Assembly (NCBI GenBank): GCA_002309415.1
Contig: DBXC01000008.1
Coordinates: forward strand, 1-40,712
DNA: 40,712 bases
Origin: Dehalococcoidia bacterium UBA1222
GTDB taxonomy: Bacteria > Chloroflexota > Dehalococcoidia > Dehalococcoidales > UBA1222
Direction of reading: 5' to 3'
Shown here: piece by piece, positions 6,509-14,921 of the stretch
Numbering within the stretch: position 1 is the stretch's first letter
How the letters are laid out: every line of letters starts with the position of its first letter
The notes under the pieces: model-generated
Seen by the model: only the letters and a program-made list of their open reading frames with translations
What the model was told of the DNA's origin: nothing
Databases searched by the model: none
Program-made: the position numbers and the translations under genes

Positions 6509-7431
6509 GCCAGATCAGACGGAAATGCTACGACTTCATCGATAGAAGCCGCATCGCAGAAGATCATGACGAGGCGGTCCATTCCCAGTGCTATTCCGCC
6601 GGTCGGTCTCATATTCCCAACAGCATCCAAAAATCTCTCCGGTACTGGGAGGTCACGTTCTTCTGTCTCTTTGATAATCTCGATGTCTTTCAGGAAACGA
6701 GATCTCTGTTCAGAAGGATCGATGAGCTCACTGTAAGCATTGGCAAGTTCGAGACCGGCAATGAAACATTCAGCCCGTTCTGCGACCTTTTCATTAGACG
6801 GATTGATGCGGGCCAAAGAAGCAGCCTGTCTCGGATAATCAAAAAGGACACAAGGTCGGTCTTTACTGATGTTGGGGATGACTTTTAGGGTAATGTCATC
6901 ATCAAATCTTTCTTCATCAAATGCTTCAACAGGGTCCCATCCGGCATGTATTTTCATGACGTCCTGTATCGTCATTTTAGGCCAAGGAGACGATATATCA
7001 ATGCGATTCCCCTGATAATTCAAAACATCCCCTATTTTCAGGCCTTTAGCAATAAACGCAACGAGCTCTGCCGTCTCATCCATAATGGTCAGATAATCCG
7101 ATCCGACAGCATACCACTCGATCATAGAAAACTCTGGATTATGTAATCTTCCCCGCTCGCCCCTTCGGAAACAATGAGAGATCTGGAAGATCTTTTCATA
7201 ACCCGCTGCCAAAAGGCGTTTCATATGAAGTTCCGGAGAAGCGGCCAAAAACCAGCCGTTGGATTCTTCCGGCTGGATAAATCTTTCGGGAGCAACAGTG
7301 GGAACACGGATGGGAGTATCGACTTCGAGATAGCCCCGCTCTTTAAAGAATCGGCGAGTCAAATCAAAAATGAGCGCCCGTCGCTCAAGATTGCTCTTTA
7401 TACGACACAGGCGCTCAGTTTCTTCAGACAT
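6505..7431 (-). CDS. epmA: EF-P lysine ligase EpmA (GenX/PoxA, class II LysRS-like)
   Basis: A 308-residue class II aminoacyl-tRNA synthetase catalytic domain without the anticodon-binding domain of LysRS. Motif 2 is FRRGERGRLHNPEF (about 87-100), motif 3 is GGIALGMDRLVM near the C-terminus. EpmA activates (beta-)lysine with ATP and joins it to the conserved lysine of EF-P. The efp gene lies directly upstream on the same strand (15 bases apart), which makes the substrate clear. No ribosome site is visible, so translation may be coupled to efp. EpmB, the 2,3-aminomutase that makes beta-lysine in enterobacteria, is not encoded in this window. Confidence 0.93.
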   Translation of the reverse strand: MSEETERLCRIKSNLERRALIFDLTRRFFKERGYLEVDTPIRVPTVAPERFIQPEESNGWFLAASPELHMKRLLAAGYEKIFQISHCFRRGERGRLHNPEFSMIEWYAVGSDYLTIMDETAELVAFIAKGLKIGDVLNYQGNRIDISSPWPKMTIQDVMKIHAGWDPVEAFDEERFDDDITLKVIPNISKDRPCVLFDYPRQAASLARINPSNEKVAERAECFIAGLELANAYSELIDPSEQRSRFLKDIEIIKETEERDLPVPERFLDAVGNMRPTGGIALGMDRLVMIFCDAASIDEVVAFPSDLA

Positions 7432-7446
7432 GATAAGAAAGATTGA

Positions 7447-8010
7447 TTATTTCTTGTTTACACGTTCAACATAAGTTGAAGTACGGGTATCGACCTTGAG
7501 TACATCGCCTTCCTTTACGAAAGGAGGAACTTCGATAACGGCACCGGTCGAAAGAGTGGCAGGTTTGGTCTGCTGGGTAACGGTAGCACCTTTGACAGCA
7601 ACACCAGTCTCGATGACTTCGAGTTCCATGAAGTTGGGAAGGTTGATGTCAAGAACGGTCTCGCCCATCATCTGCATGTTGACGGTCATACCTTCAGTAA
7701 GCCACTTGGATCGGTCGCCCATCAGATCGGATGAGATAGTGAACTGTTCGAAGGTCTGAGAATCCATGAATACATAGTCCTCGCCTTCCTTATATAAGTA
7801 CTGCATATCTCGTCCGGTGATGGAGATCTCGTCGACCTGGTCGCCGGAATGATAAGTGACATCGAGGGTCATGTTGGTGTTGAGGTTCTTCAGCTTCAAA
7901 CGATAGATGGCTCGTCCCTTGCCCGGTTTCATGAATTCACAGTTATCGACGTTGTAAGGGATGCCTTCTCGCATGATCTTTGTATTCTTATGTACTTCTT
8001 CGATATTCAT
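7447..8010 (-). CDS. efp: Translation elongation factor P
   Basis: A 187-residue EF-P of normal length with the KOW-like N-domain and two OB domains. The modification loop reads MKPGKGRA, so Lys31 is the expected target of EpmA encoded next door. EF-P binds between the P and E sites and relieves ribosome stalling at polyproline. The ending YVERV is typical of the family. A ribosome site AAGGAAAA precedes the start by about eight bases. It forms an operon with epmA. Confidence 0.97.
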   Translation of the reverse strand: MNIEEVHKNTKIMREGIPYNVDNCEFMKPGKGRAIYRLKLKNLNTNMTLDVTYHSGDQVDEISITGRDMQYLYKEGEDYVFMDSQTFEQFTISSDLMGDRSKWLTEGMTVNMQMMGETVLDINLPNFMELEVIETGVAVKGATVTQQTKPATLSTGAVIEVPPFVKEGDVLKVDTRTSTYVERVNKK

Positions 8011-8031
8011 GTGTCGTTTTCCTTAATTAAT

Positions 8032-8046
8032 AAAATCTACGATTTT
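8032..8046. repeat. Perfect inverted repeat in the efp leader
   Basis: AAAATC-TAC-GATTTT lies at the predicted efp transcription start. The same arms and the same 3 base gap occur at 3484-3498. Confidence 0.35.
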
Positions 8047-8050
8047 GAAT

Positions 8051-8078
8051 ATTATCATCATGTATATTGAATTGGCAA
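8051..8078 (-). promoter_or_regulatory. Promoter of efp-epmA
   Basis: Minus strand TTGCCA and GATAAT with a 16 base spacer; start expected near 8044, leader about 34 bases. Confidence 0.55.
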
Positions 8079-8207
8079 ACACAGAATATGCCTGACATGT
8101 CCTGATAAACGAATAATTCAATCTGCTATAATGTTCTTGAGCTGTTTGACCATTCAAATCTGCTCAGTTACACTTTTGAATATAGAACATTCCCTCGGAG
8201 GGATGAA

Positions 8208-9371
8208 TTGAAATTACTTATTATTGGTTGTGGTCAATGCGGTGGCAGACTCGCAGATGAGTTTGCATTCATGAACCGCCGAGCCAAGACTCAGGGCGGA
8301 TTCGAAGTACTGACCAACACCCTGGCCGTAAATACAGATGTTGCAGACCTCAGCGGTCTTAGAAATATCAAACCTGATAATGGACACAGGATCCTCATCG
8401 GTACCAGGCGTACCGGCGGACATGGTGTTGGCAAGCTGAATGAATTAGGCGCCGATCTTGCACGTGCCGATGGCGATAAGGTCATAGAAGCGATCAAGAT
8501 GACTCCGCACCTGGCGGAAACAGACGCGTTCTTGCTCATCGCAGGCGCTGCCGGCGGTACTGGTTCCGGCTCTATCTCAGTCCTAACTCAGCTCATCAAG
8601 GAACGCTTCCTCGATAAACCTGTCTACAATATGATCGTCCTGCCCTTCAGATACGAAGAGACGACCGAAGACCGCTCGATATTCAATGTCGGCACCTGTC
8701 TCAAATCATCCTACATGGCTGCCGATGCCGTGTTCCTGGTAGACAATCAGCGCTATCTCAAGAAGACCGACTCTATCGCACAGAACCTGGCCCGTATCAA
8801 CAGGCTCGTGGTAAAACCGTTCTTCAATATGCTTTGCGCAGGTGAAGAGACCAACCCCAAATATATCGGTTCCAAGGTCCTCGACGGCGGCGATATCATC
8901 CAGACCCTTTCCGGCTGGACCGTCATCGGTTACGGCGCCAGCAAAGTGAACGGCAAGACCGGTCACTTCCTGACCAAGAGCGACGATGAACAGAAGGGTC
9001 TGCGTGCCATGGATGAGGCCATCAACAACCTTTCAGTCAAAGCTGATCCGACTGAGGCCCGCAAGGCTCTCTATCTCCTCACCGGTTCCGGCAAAGACAT
9101 GAGCATGGACCTCATCAATAATCTCTCATCGACACTCAAATCCATGGCAACTGAAGCCGTCATCCGCAGCGGCGACTACCCCAGAGGCACCAACGGCGTC
9201 CTCGAAGTGACTGTCGTCCTTTCCGAACTTACCAATTCACGCAAGGTCATCGATTACTTCAGCAAGACCATCGACTACATCAATCGTGCCCGTCATCGAC
9301 AGGCTTCGGCCAATCTTGAGAATTATGCGACCGGCACCGAATCATTCGGTGATATCCCGTCTTTCCTCTAG
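8208..9371 (+). CDS. Divergent FtsZ-like (tubulin/FtsZ family) GTPase
   Basis: A 387-residue tubulin/FtsZ superfamily protein. The N-terminal Rossmann start GCGQCGGR (7-14) and the nucleotide-binding T4 loop AGGTGSGS (115-122) are clear. The T7 synergy loop reads VLDGGD (224-229): the two acids of the FtsZ pattern NxDxxD are kept but the Asn is replaced by Val. A C-terminal FtsZ-type domain follows (LYLLTGSGKDMS about 288-299). The protein ends exactly in DIPSFL, the conserved tail peptide by which FtsZ binds FtsA, SepF or ZipA. The start is TTG with GGAGGG five bases upstream; a TATAAT box is at 8127-8132. It may be the main FtsZ or a second, specialised one. No other division gene is near; the convergent neighbour is a long coiled-coil protein. 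Confidence 0.85.
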   Translation: MKLLIIGCGQCGGRLADEFAFMNRRAKTQGGFEVLTNTLAVNTDVADLSGLRNIKPDNGHRILIGTRRTGGHGVGKLNELGADLARADGDKVIEAIKMTPHLAETDAFLLIAGAAGGTGSGSISVLTQLIKERFLDKPVYNMIVLPFRYEETTEDRSIFNVGTCLKSSYMAADAVFLVDNQRYLKKTDSIAQNLARINRLVVKPFFNMLCAGEETNPKYIGSKVLDGGDIIQTLSGWTVIGYGASKVNGKTGHFLTKSDDEQKGLRAMDEAINNLSVKADPTEARKALYLLTGSGKDMSMDLINNLSSTLKSMATEAVIRSGDYPRGTNGVLEVTVVLSELTNSRKVIDYFSKTIDYINRARHRQASANLENYATGTESFGDIPSFL

Positions 9372-9397
9372 TATCGATAGAAACATTTGGATAAACG

Positions 9398-9430
9398 AAC
9401 GGCTGTCACTGAGACAGCCGTTATTGTTTT
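9398..9430. terminator. Terminator between ftsZ-like and coiled-coil genes
   Basis: Ten base pair stem AACGGCTGTC (9398-9407) with its inverse at 9413-9422, loop of five bases, followed by a T-rich run. It ends the ftsZ-like gene; the A side could also act for the opposing gene. Confidence 0.8.
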
Positions 9431-9450
9431 ACTTATTATGGATGCGTGAA

Positions 9451-11202
9451 TCAATACTCAGCTACATCCCCATCGATCACATGATCATCATCATCACCAG
9501 ACATGCCGGAAGATGCCGACATGAACATCGCTTCCAGTCGCTCGCGGCGCTTTCGTAAGATGTCACTATTATTGACTGAAGAATTGTCCTGAGAGTTGTC
9601 GACAGGAGCAGGAGCCGTTTCAACAACAGGCTCAACCACTTCAGGCTCTCTGAACGGTTCAACAGTTTCCTTAACAGGTTCTTCGGCCGGAGCTTCCTGT
9701 TTGACAGGAGCAGCAGCGACAGAAGGAATGAACGGCTCAGACTGAGGTTCATAGACAGGTTCGACAGGAGCCGGCTGTTCGACTCTTCGTGTGATATGAC
9801 TGCCACGTGACATAGTGAGACGGGACTGGGAAGAAGTCTGAGGAGCAGCAGCGGCTCTTTCGGAGACACTATCAGCATAATTCATGACTTCTTTGGCAAC
9901 CTTAATAGTGTTATCGGCAAGAGCACGGGTATCATTGAGATTCCTCTGGAGCTCTTCGATCTTAGCATCAACGATCTGTTTCCAGCCTACAATGGATTCA
10001 TTGATGGTAGCAACCAACTGTTCGATGGTAGCAAGGTTATCAACAGCTGTCTGATAGGCCAGATCTGCCTGCTGCTTAGCCTGCATACCGATCTCTTCAG
10101 CACGTCGTGCCGTCTCCTGAGATTTATTAGCAGCTTCTTCAGTCCTGTTCAATGCGTCATTCGTAGCATTGACGGCATCGCCGGAATACTGGCGAATCTT
10201 ATCGATAGCCATCTTGGTAGTATCCTGAACGGTCTTCACAGAATCAGCAGCTACACGCATAGCCTCAGTGCTGGAGGCTTCGGCGCGAGAAAGAGCACTC
10301 TGGGTAAGATTGATGGTATCTTCAGTAGCTTTATTGGAACTCTGTTCAGCACTCTGCGCCTTAGTGATAGCGGTCTGGAACGTATTGGTATACTGTTCAG
10401 ACATACGTCGCATATTCTCGAGGAACTGATCGACGTTGGTCATCGCAGACTGAGACATCTTCATGGAGTCATCGGCTATGCTTCTGATCTCCTGACAGGT
10501 AGCAGCCACCTTTTCTGTGGTATCTGCAGCAAGGTTCTGAGCTTTGACAGAGATCTCTCTGGTCTCAGCAGTACAGGCATCCATCTTATTGACGGAGTCA
10601 TGAGTGAGAGTTTCGGACTCTTTTACGATTCGGGTGATCTCGTCACATTTTCTGTTGACTTCATCGACAGTGTTTCGGGAATTGGCTAAAGACTGTTCTG
10701 CTTTAGCCTGTGCATCACTGGCAGAAGTCTCGATCTTCTTGACGACGATACGGAAATCATCTGCGATAGATGCAAGCTTATCGGTAGTATCCTGAGCAGA
10801 CCTTTCAGTCTGAGAGACCAAGGCAGCATAGTTTCGTTCGTAGTTATCTCTCTGGGTATCGAGTCTTTTAACGGCATCTTCGGCAGACTGGGCAGCAGCA
10901 TCGATCTTCTCACGATCAGCTTCTGCCTTCAGATTGACCTGCTGAAGAGTCTCTTCAAGGTTCTTGATAACTTCCGTAGTCTTGATCGAGTTGTTCTCAA
11001 CGGTCTTTCTGGCAGTACGGCCAAGCTCTTTAGCTTTATCGAGAGCCTCACGGACATTCTTCTCGGTCAGATCGGCAGAAGTCTTGAGAGACTTGCTGAC
11101 ATTACCTATGGCATCAGAAGCTTCCTTGATCGATGCATTACCAAGATCGATCTCGTCCAGCGCCTGCTGATTATCTTTATTTACCTGATCTAATTCACTC
11201 AT
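9451..11202 (-). CDS. Long coiled-coil protein with acidic C-terminal tail, function unknown
   Basis: A 583-residue protein. Residues 1 to about 440 are heptad-rich (Ala, Glu, Gln, Ser, Thr, Lys) with motifs like those in the cytoplasmic coiled coils of chemoreceptors, but there is no membrane helix and no chemoreceptor signalling tip. A Pro/Glu/Val/Ala-rich linker follows (about 455-545), then a basic stretch DILRKRRERLEAMF and a very acidic end GDDDDH. ATG 11202 is chosen because GGGAGG lies six bases before it; an extension to 11241 has no such site. It may be a filament or scaffold protein. It is convergent with the FtsZ-like gene, which suggests but does not prove a link to the cytoskeleton. 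Confidence 0.82.
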   Translation of the reverse strand: MSELDQVNKDNQQALDEIDLGNASIKEASDAIGNVSKSLKTSADLTEKNVREALDKAKELGRTARKTVENNSIKTTEVIKNLEETLQQVNLKAEADREKIDAAAQSAEDAVKRLDTQRDNYERNYAALVSQTERSAQDTTDKLASIADDFRIVVKKIETSASDAQAKAEQSLANSRNTVDEVNRKCDEITRIVKESETLTHDSVNKMDACTAETREISVKAQNLAADTTEKVAATCQEIRSIADDSMKMSQSAMTNVDQFLENMRRMSEQYTNTFQTAITKAQSAEQSSNKATEDTINLTQSALSRAEASSTEAMRVAADSVKTVQDTTKMAIDKIRQYSGDAVNATNDALNRTEEAANKSQETARRAEEIGMQAKQQADLAYQTAVDNLATIEQLVATINESIVGWKQIVDAKIEELQRNLNDTRALADNTIKVAKEVMNYADSVSERAAAAPQTSSQSRLTMSRGSHITRRVEQPAPVEPVYEPQSEPFIPSVAAAPVKQEAPAEEPVKETVEPFREPEVVEPVVETAPAPVDNSQDNSSVNNSDILRKRRERLEAMFMSASSGMSGDDDDHVIDGDVAEY

Positions 11203-11253
11203 GATAACCTCCCAAAAGAGATCCTTTTGTAATTTTATCAATAGGCTTTACAG

Positions 11254-11763
11254 CTAGGCAACAGAGTCTTCCTGCTGTAGCTCTCTGAGCCGCTCCTCCA
11301 GGACCTTGAGATTTCTTACATCATCCATGTTATATCTCAGGAGCACATCCAGTGCGTCCTCGTCATCATTATTTACATACTGCCACCACAGCTTCACAGC
11401 CATGTATCCGTTACAACCTTCGATATCGCGTCCGATGCCCAACTCCTTCTCGATACGCTTTAATCCTCCGTACAGTCCTCGCTTCTTGCAAGAATACATC
11501 AGATCATGATGCTTACGGCCTTTTAGCAGATCTATACCGACAGTCCTCTTGATGAAAGGAAGATCGAAACGCGCTCCGTTGAACGTGAAGATCTCATCGA
11601 CGTCGCAGAATACTTCATCCAGAGCAACATCTGTAATCATGTTGCCGTACAATTGGATCTTCTTTTCCTCTTCACCGTCGCAGACGAGGATCCCGATGAC
11701 CGTTATGTATGAGTCATCCCAGGAAAGACCAGTAGTTTCTATATCGAGGTAAGCTTTCTTCAT
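11254..11763 (-). CDS. DEDDy-type 3'-5' exonuclease (RNase H-like, YprB-type)
   Basis: A 169-residue stand-alone exonuclease domain. Motif I is DIET (Asp7, Glu9), motif II FNGARFDLPF (Asp67) and motif III YNMDD (Tyr144, Asp148), giving the DEDDy set of metal ligands and general base. It matches the RNase H-like domain of YprB proteins but lacks the TPR part. The activity is probably trimming of DNA or RNA 3' ends; the substrate is not known. The stop lies 51 bases upstream of the coiled-coil gene on the same strand. A TAAAAT box ends nine bases before the ATG, so the leader is at most a few bases. Confidence 0.85.
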   Translation of the reverse strand: MKKAYLDIETTGLSWDDSYITVIGILVCDGEEEKKIQLYGNMITDVALDEVFCDVDEIFTFNGARFDLPFIKRTVGIDLLKGRKHHDLMYSCKKRGLYGGLKRIEKELGIGRDIEGCNGYMAVKLWWQYVNNDDEDALDVLLRYNMDDVRNLKVLEERLRELQQEDSVA

Positions 11764-11825
11764 TACGAAGACATTTTATCATGCCCCAGTCTCCTGCGTT
11801 AGGTATTTTGCGTAAAAGCGGTATA

Positions 11826-11854
11826 TTGTATGTAATACAAGGTTCCGTTATAAT
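11826..11854 (+). promoter_or_regulatory. Leaderless promoter with palindromic operator for the ABC importer
   Basis: TTGTAT (11826-11831) and TATAAT (11849-11854) are 17 bases apart. The -10 box ends seven bases before ATG 11862, so the mRNA should begin at the start codon. The -35 box is the left arm of the perfect 15 bp palindrome TTGTAT-GTA-ATACAA (11826-11840). For a FecCD-type importer this is a likely metal-dependent repressor site (inference). Confidence 0.65.
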
Positions 11855-11861
11855 ACTGCTT

Positions 11862-12929
11862 ATGTTAACGTCACTGGATAATAAGGATCATACGGTACAG
11901 CCTCGTCGAGCACGCATCAATCATACGATCATGCTCGGTCTCGGAATAGCACTCGTAGTGGTATTCTTCGCCTCCTTCTTCCTGGGACGCTATCCCATCA
12001 CAGCAAAAGAAGTATTTGGAATCTTCTATTCTCATACCTTCCTGAATGATATCTGGCCAATCGATGCTTTCTGGACATCTACTCAGAATGCCATCACTAT
12101 GAACGTAAGACTCCCCAGAATCATCCTAGCTGTGCTCATCGGATGCTGTCTGTCCACAGCCGGCGCATCATATCAAGGCATCTTCAGAAACCCCATGGCA
12201 TCCCCTGATATCCTGGGCGCAACCAACGGTGCCGCATTCGGCGCGGCTCTGGCGATACTCAAGGGCGGCAACAAACTTGCGATTACACTCTCGGCATTCC
12301 TGTTCTCACTTCTGACAGTCATCATCGTAAACCTGGTAGCATCTAAAGCCAAGGGATCCAAAATTTTGGGACTGGTACTTTCAGGTATCATGGTCAGTTC
12401 ACTGTTCTCAGCATTCACTTCTTATATCAAACTAGTGGCGGACCCCATGGACGTCCTGCCGGCCATCACTTATTGGCTCATGGGCAGTCTTTCCGGCGCG
12501 ATGATCCGCGATATCGGCATCGCACTCATCCCCATGATCATCGGCATCGTCCCCATTTTCATCCTGCGCTGGAGGATCAATATCCTCTCCATGGGAGATG
12601 AAGAAGCACGTACCATGGGCATCAATGCTCCCCGTGTCAGGATCATCCTGATCCTCGCATCCACCCTCATCACGGCTGCCAGCGTCTCTGTCAGCGGTGT
12701 GATCGGCTGGGTCGGTCTCGTAGTACCGCATCTGGCACGCAGGATGGTGGGAAACAACTACAAATATCTCGTACCTACCAGCATGATCTTCGGCGCACTC
12801 TTTATGCTGATCGTAGATAATGTCTCGAGGAACCTATGGACCACTGAGATCCCCATTGGTATCCTTACCGCCTTCATCGGCGCTCCGTTCTTCCTGTATC
12901 TAATCCTGAGAAGAGGAGATTACGACTGA
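11862..12929 (+). CDS. FecCD-type ABC importer permease (iron-siderophore/cobalamin/metal chelate)
   Basis: A 355-residue BtuC/FecCD-family permease with about ten membrane helices and family blocks RLPRIILAVLIGCCLSTAGA, GIFRNPMASPDILG and the ATPase contact region GVIGWVGLVVPHLARR. It imports a metal chelate with the ATPase and lipoprotein encoded downstream. ATG 11862 is preferred to ATG 11781 because a near-consensus promoter lies between them, placing transcription start at 11861-11862. No ribosome site is present, in line with leaderless translation. The stop overlaps the next start. Iron-siderophore, heme and cobalamin cannot be told apart from sequence alone. Confidence 0.93.
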   Translation: MLTSLDNKDHTVQPRRARINHTIMLGLGIALVVVFFASFFLGRYPITAKEVFGIFYSHTFLNDIWPIDAFWTSTQNAITMNVRLPRIILAVLIGCCLSTAGASYQGIFRNPMASPDILGATNGAAFGAALAILKGGNKLAITLSAFLFSLLTVIIVNLVASKAKGSKILGLVLSGIMVSSLFSAFTSYIKLVADPMDVLPAITYWLMGSLSGAMIRDIGIALIPMIIGIVPIFILRWRINILSMGDEEARTMGINAPRVRIILILASTLITAASVSVSGVIGWVGLVVPHLARRMVGNNYKYLVPTSMIFGALFMLIVDNVSRNLWTTEIPIGILTAFIGAPFFLYLILRRGDYD

Positions 12930-13705
12930 TGAGCATTTCGGTTCAGAATCTCAAGTTCAGATACGGAGTACGCCCAATCCTCGATGACATCTCATTCGAG
13001 ATAACCAAGAACGAACTGGTAGCACTGCTCGGCCCCAACGGCGTCGGCAAGAGCACGCTCTTCAAATGTGTCCTGGGACTCCTCAAGAAATATGAAGGCA
13101 CCATCAAACTCAATGAATTCGATGCCAAGACCATCAAGGAGAAGGAACTGGCACAACTCATCGCCTATATCCCCCAGTCCCACAGCCCGGTCTATAATTT
13201 CAGCGTATTCGATATGGTCCTGATGGGTACCACCAGTCAGGTATCCAGCTTATCATCACCCGGCCCAAAGCAGAGAGAACTGGTCATGACCAGTCTCGAA
13301 AGAATGGGCATCACCCATCTTTTCAACCGCAGTTATAACTTCATCAGCGGTGGGGAGAGACAGTTAGTGCTCATCTCCCGCGCTTTGGCCCAGCAGGCCA
13401 AGATACTAGTTATGGACGAGCCCACCGCTAATCTGGATTACGGAAACCAGATGAGAGTGCTCGATCAAATCAAGTCATTGTCAAAGGAAGGATATACGAT
13501 CATTCTGTCGACTCATAATCCTGATCAGTCCTATCTGTTTGCAGACAGGATTCTGGCACTTCACGGCGGCAAACTGATCGCAGACGGCACACCAAAGGAC
13601 ATCATCACGACAGAACTGATAAGAACACTTTATAACGTCGATATCACTGTCGAGAGCTTACATGATGACAACATCAGGTTCTGTGTCCCCAACAGTCTCA
13701 TATAA
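12929..13705 (+). CDS. FecE-type ABC importer ATPase
   Basis: A 258-residue ABC ATPase: Walker A GPNGVGKST at about 35-43, Q loop PQSH, signature SGGERQLV, Walker B ILVMDEPTANLD and the switch histidine in STHNP. It drives the permease encoded immediately upstream, with which it overlaps (ATGA), and has a ribosome site GAGGAG in the end of that gene. Family: siderophore/cobalamin importers. Confidence 0.95.
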   Translation: MSISVQNLKFRYGVRPILDDISFEITKNELVALLGPNGVGKSTLFKCVLGLLKKYEGTIKLNEFDAKTIKEKELAQLIAYIPQSHSPVYNFSVFDMVLMGTTSQVSSLSSPGPKQRELVMTSLERMGITHLFNRSYNFISGGERQLVLISRALAQQAKILVMDEPTANLDYGNQMRVLDQIKSLSKEGYTIILSTHNPDQSYLFADRILALHGGKLIADGTPKDIITTELIRTLYNVDITVESLHDDNIRFCVPNSLI

Positions 13706-13739
13706 TAACGGTCCGTTTAAAACTTTTTTATTGAAAGAC

Positions 13740-13769
13740 TTGCAAATAACGTAATATTATTTATAATAT
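13740..13769 (+). promoter_or_regulatory. Promoter with AT palindrome before the binding-protein gene
   Basis: TTGCAA (13740-13745) and TATAAT (13762-13767) with a 16 base spacer. A perfect inverted repeat ATATTAT-TT-ATAATAT (13754-13769) covers the -10 box. The binding protein therefore has its own promoter in addition to read-through from the permease operon. Confidence 0.5.
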
Positions 13770-13807
13770 ATTGATAACAGCTAAACAGCTCAGAAAAGAG
13801 GAGAGAA

Positions 13808-14899
13808 ATGAAACAAAAGATTCTCAGCTTGATTGCAGTCACATGTCTGCTCATCTCCGTCCTTTGCGGATGTACCCAGGGCGGAAAGACCTCCACGACC
13901 ACAACCCCAGATAAACCGACCGGAACTTACGTTTTCACAGATTCAGTCAATCGAAATGTCGAGATACCCTACGACGTCAAGAAGATCATTCCTTCCGGCC
14001 CCGTAGCTCAGATGATGCTCATCGCCATCGCACCTGAAAGAATCGCAGCTCTGGCAACCAGACTAGATGATGCTCAGAAAGGCTATCTCCCCGACTATCT
14101 CTTCGATCTTCCTTATGTCGGTCAGCTCTATGGCACCGCAGACCTCAATAAAGAGACTCTGGCAGCCTATAATCCCGACTTGATCATCGATCTTGGCGAA
14201 CCTAAGAAGACCATCATCGAAGACATGGATAGCCTCACCACTCAGACCGGCGTTCCCGCCATCCACATCACTGCGTCAATCAATAGAAGCGGCGAAGCAT
14301 ACAGAACCCTTGGCAAGGTCCTTGGTTGCGAAGAGCGCGCCAATGAGATCGCTGCATACTGCGATAGGATTTCAGGCAGTCTACTCGACATCACCCGCGC
14401 AGCCGCCAACAACAAGGTAAGCATTGCATATATCAGCGGGAACGGCTCCAACAGTGCCAACGTCATCGCCAAGAGCTCATATCACGCTGAAGTTATCGAT
14501 CTCATGTTCGACAATGCCGCCGTCGTCGACAATCCTTCCGGCAAGGGTACCGGCAATACCGTAGATCTTGAACAGCTCCTGCTCTGGGATCCTGAAGCAC
14601 TCATCATCGGTGACTATGCCACATATGACCTCATCAAATCCGGAAAAGCAGATGCTCCATGGTATGAACTTTCAGCCGTCAAGAACGGTAAGTACTATGG
14701 CATCCCGACCATCCCCTATAACTGGTTCGGTGTTCCTCCTTCTGTGAACAGATATATCGGTATCGTCTGGATGGCCAACAAGTTCTATCCGGAATACAGT
14801 TCTTTTGATCTTAAAGCTGAGACTGTTAAATACTATAAACTGTTCTACAACATCAACCTTACTGATGCACAGTACAACGATCTGATGTCACGATCATAA
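13808..14899 (+). CDS. ABC importer substrate-binding lipoprotein (FepB/BtuF-like)
   Basis: A 363-residue periplasmic-binding-type lipoprotein. The signal peptide (1-21) ends in a lipobox VLCGC with Cys22 as the lipidated residue, followed by a Gly/Thr linker. The domain starts with a typical YVFTDSVNRNVEIPYDVKKI block and shows the two-lobed helical-backbone fold of cluster A binding proteins (NPDLIIDLG, WDPEALIIGD). It delivers the metal chelate to the FecCD/FecE transporter encoded upstream. A GAGGAGA ribosome site precedes the start. The ligand is not identifiable from sequence. Confidence 0.92.
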   Translation: MKQKILSLIAVTCLLISVLCGCTQGGKTSTTTTPDKPTGTYVFTDSVNRNVEIPYDVKKIIPSGPVAQMMLIAIAPERIAALATRLDDAQKGYLPDYLFDLPYVGQLYGTADLNKETLAAYNPDLIIDLGEPKKTIIEDMDSLTTQTGVPAIHITASINRSGEAYRTLGKVLGCEERANEIAAYCDRISGSLLDITRAAANNKVSIAYISGNGSNSANVIAKSSYHAEVIDLMFDNAAVVDNPSGKGTGNTVDLEQLLLWDPEALIIGDYATYDLIKSGKADAPWYELSAVKNGKYYGIPTIPYNWFGVPPSVNRYIGIVWMANKFYPEYSSFDLKAETVKYYKLFYNINLTDAQYNDLMSRS

Positions 14900-14921
14900 T
14901 CTGAAGGCTAAACTTATCAAT

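Noticed and set aside
11781..11861. Longer N-terminus for the importer permease
   Set aside because: The stretch contains the near-consensus promoter and a palindrome, and the added residues resemble no permease start.
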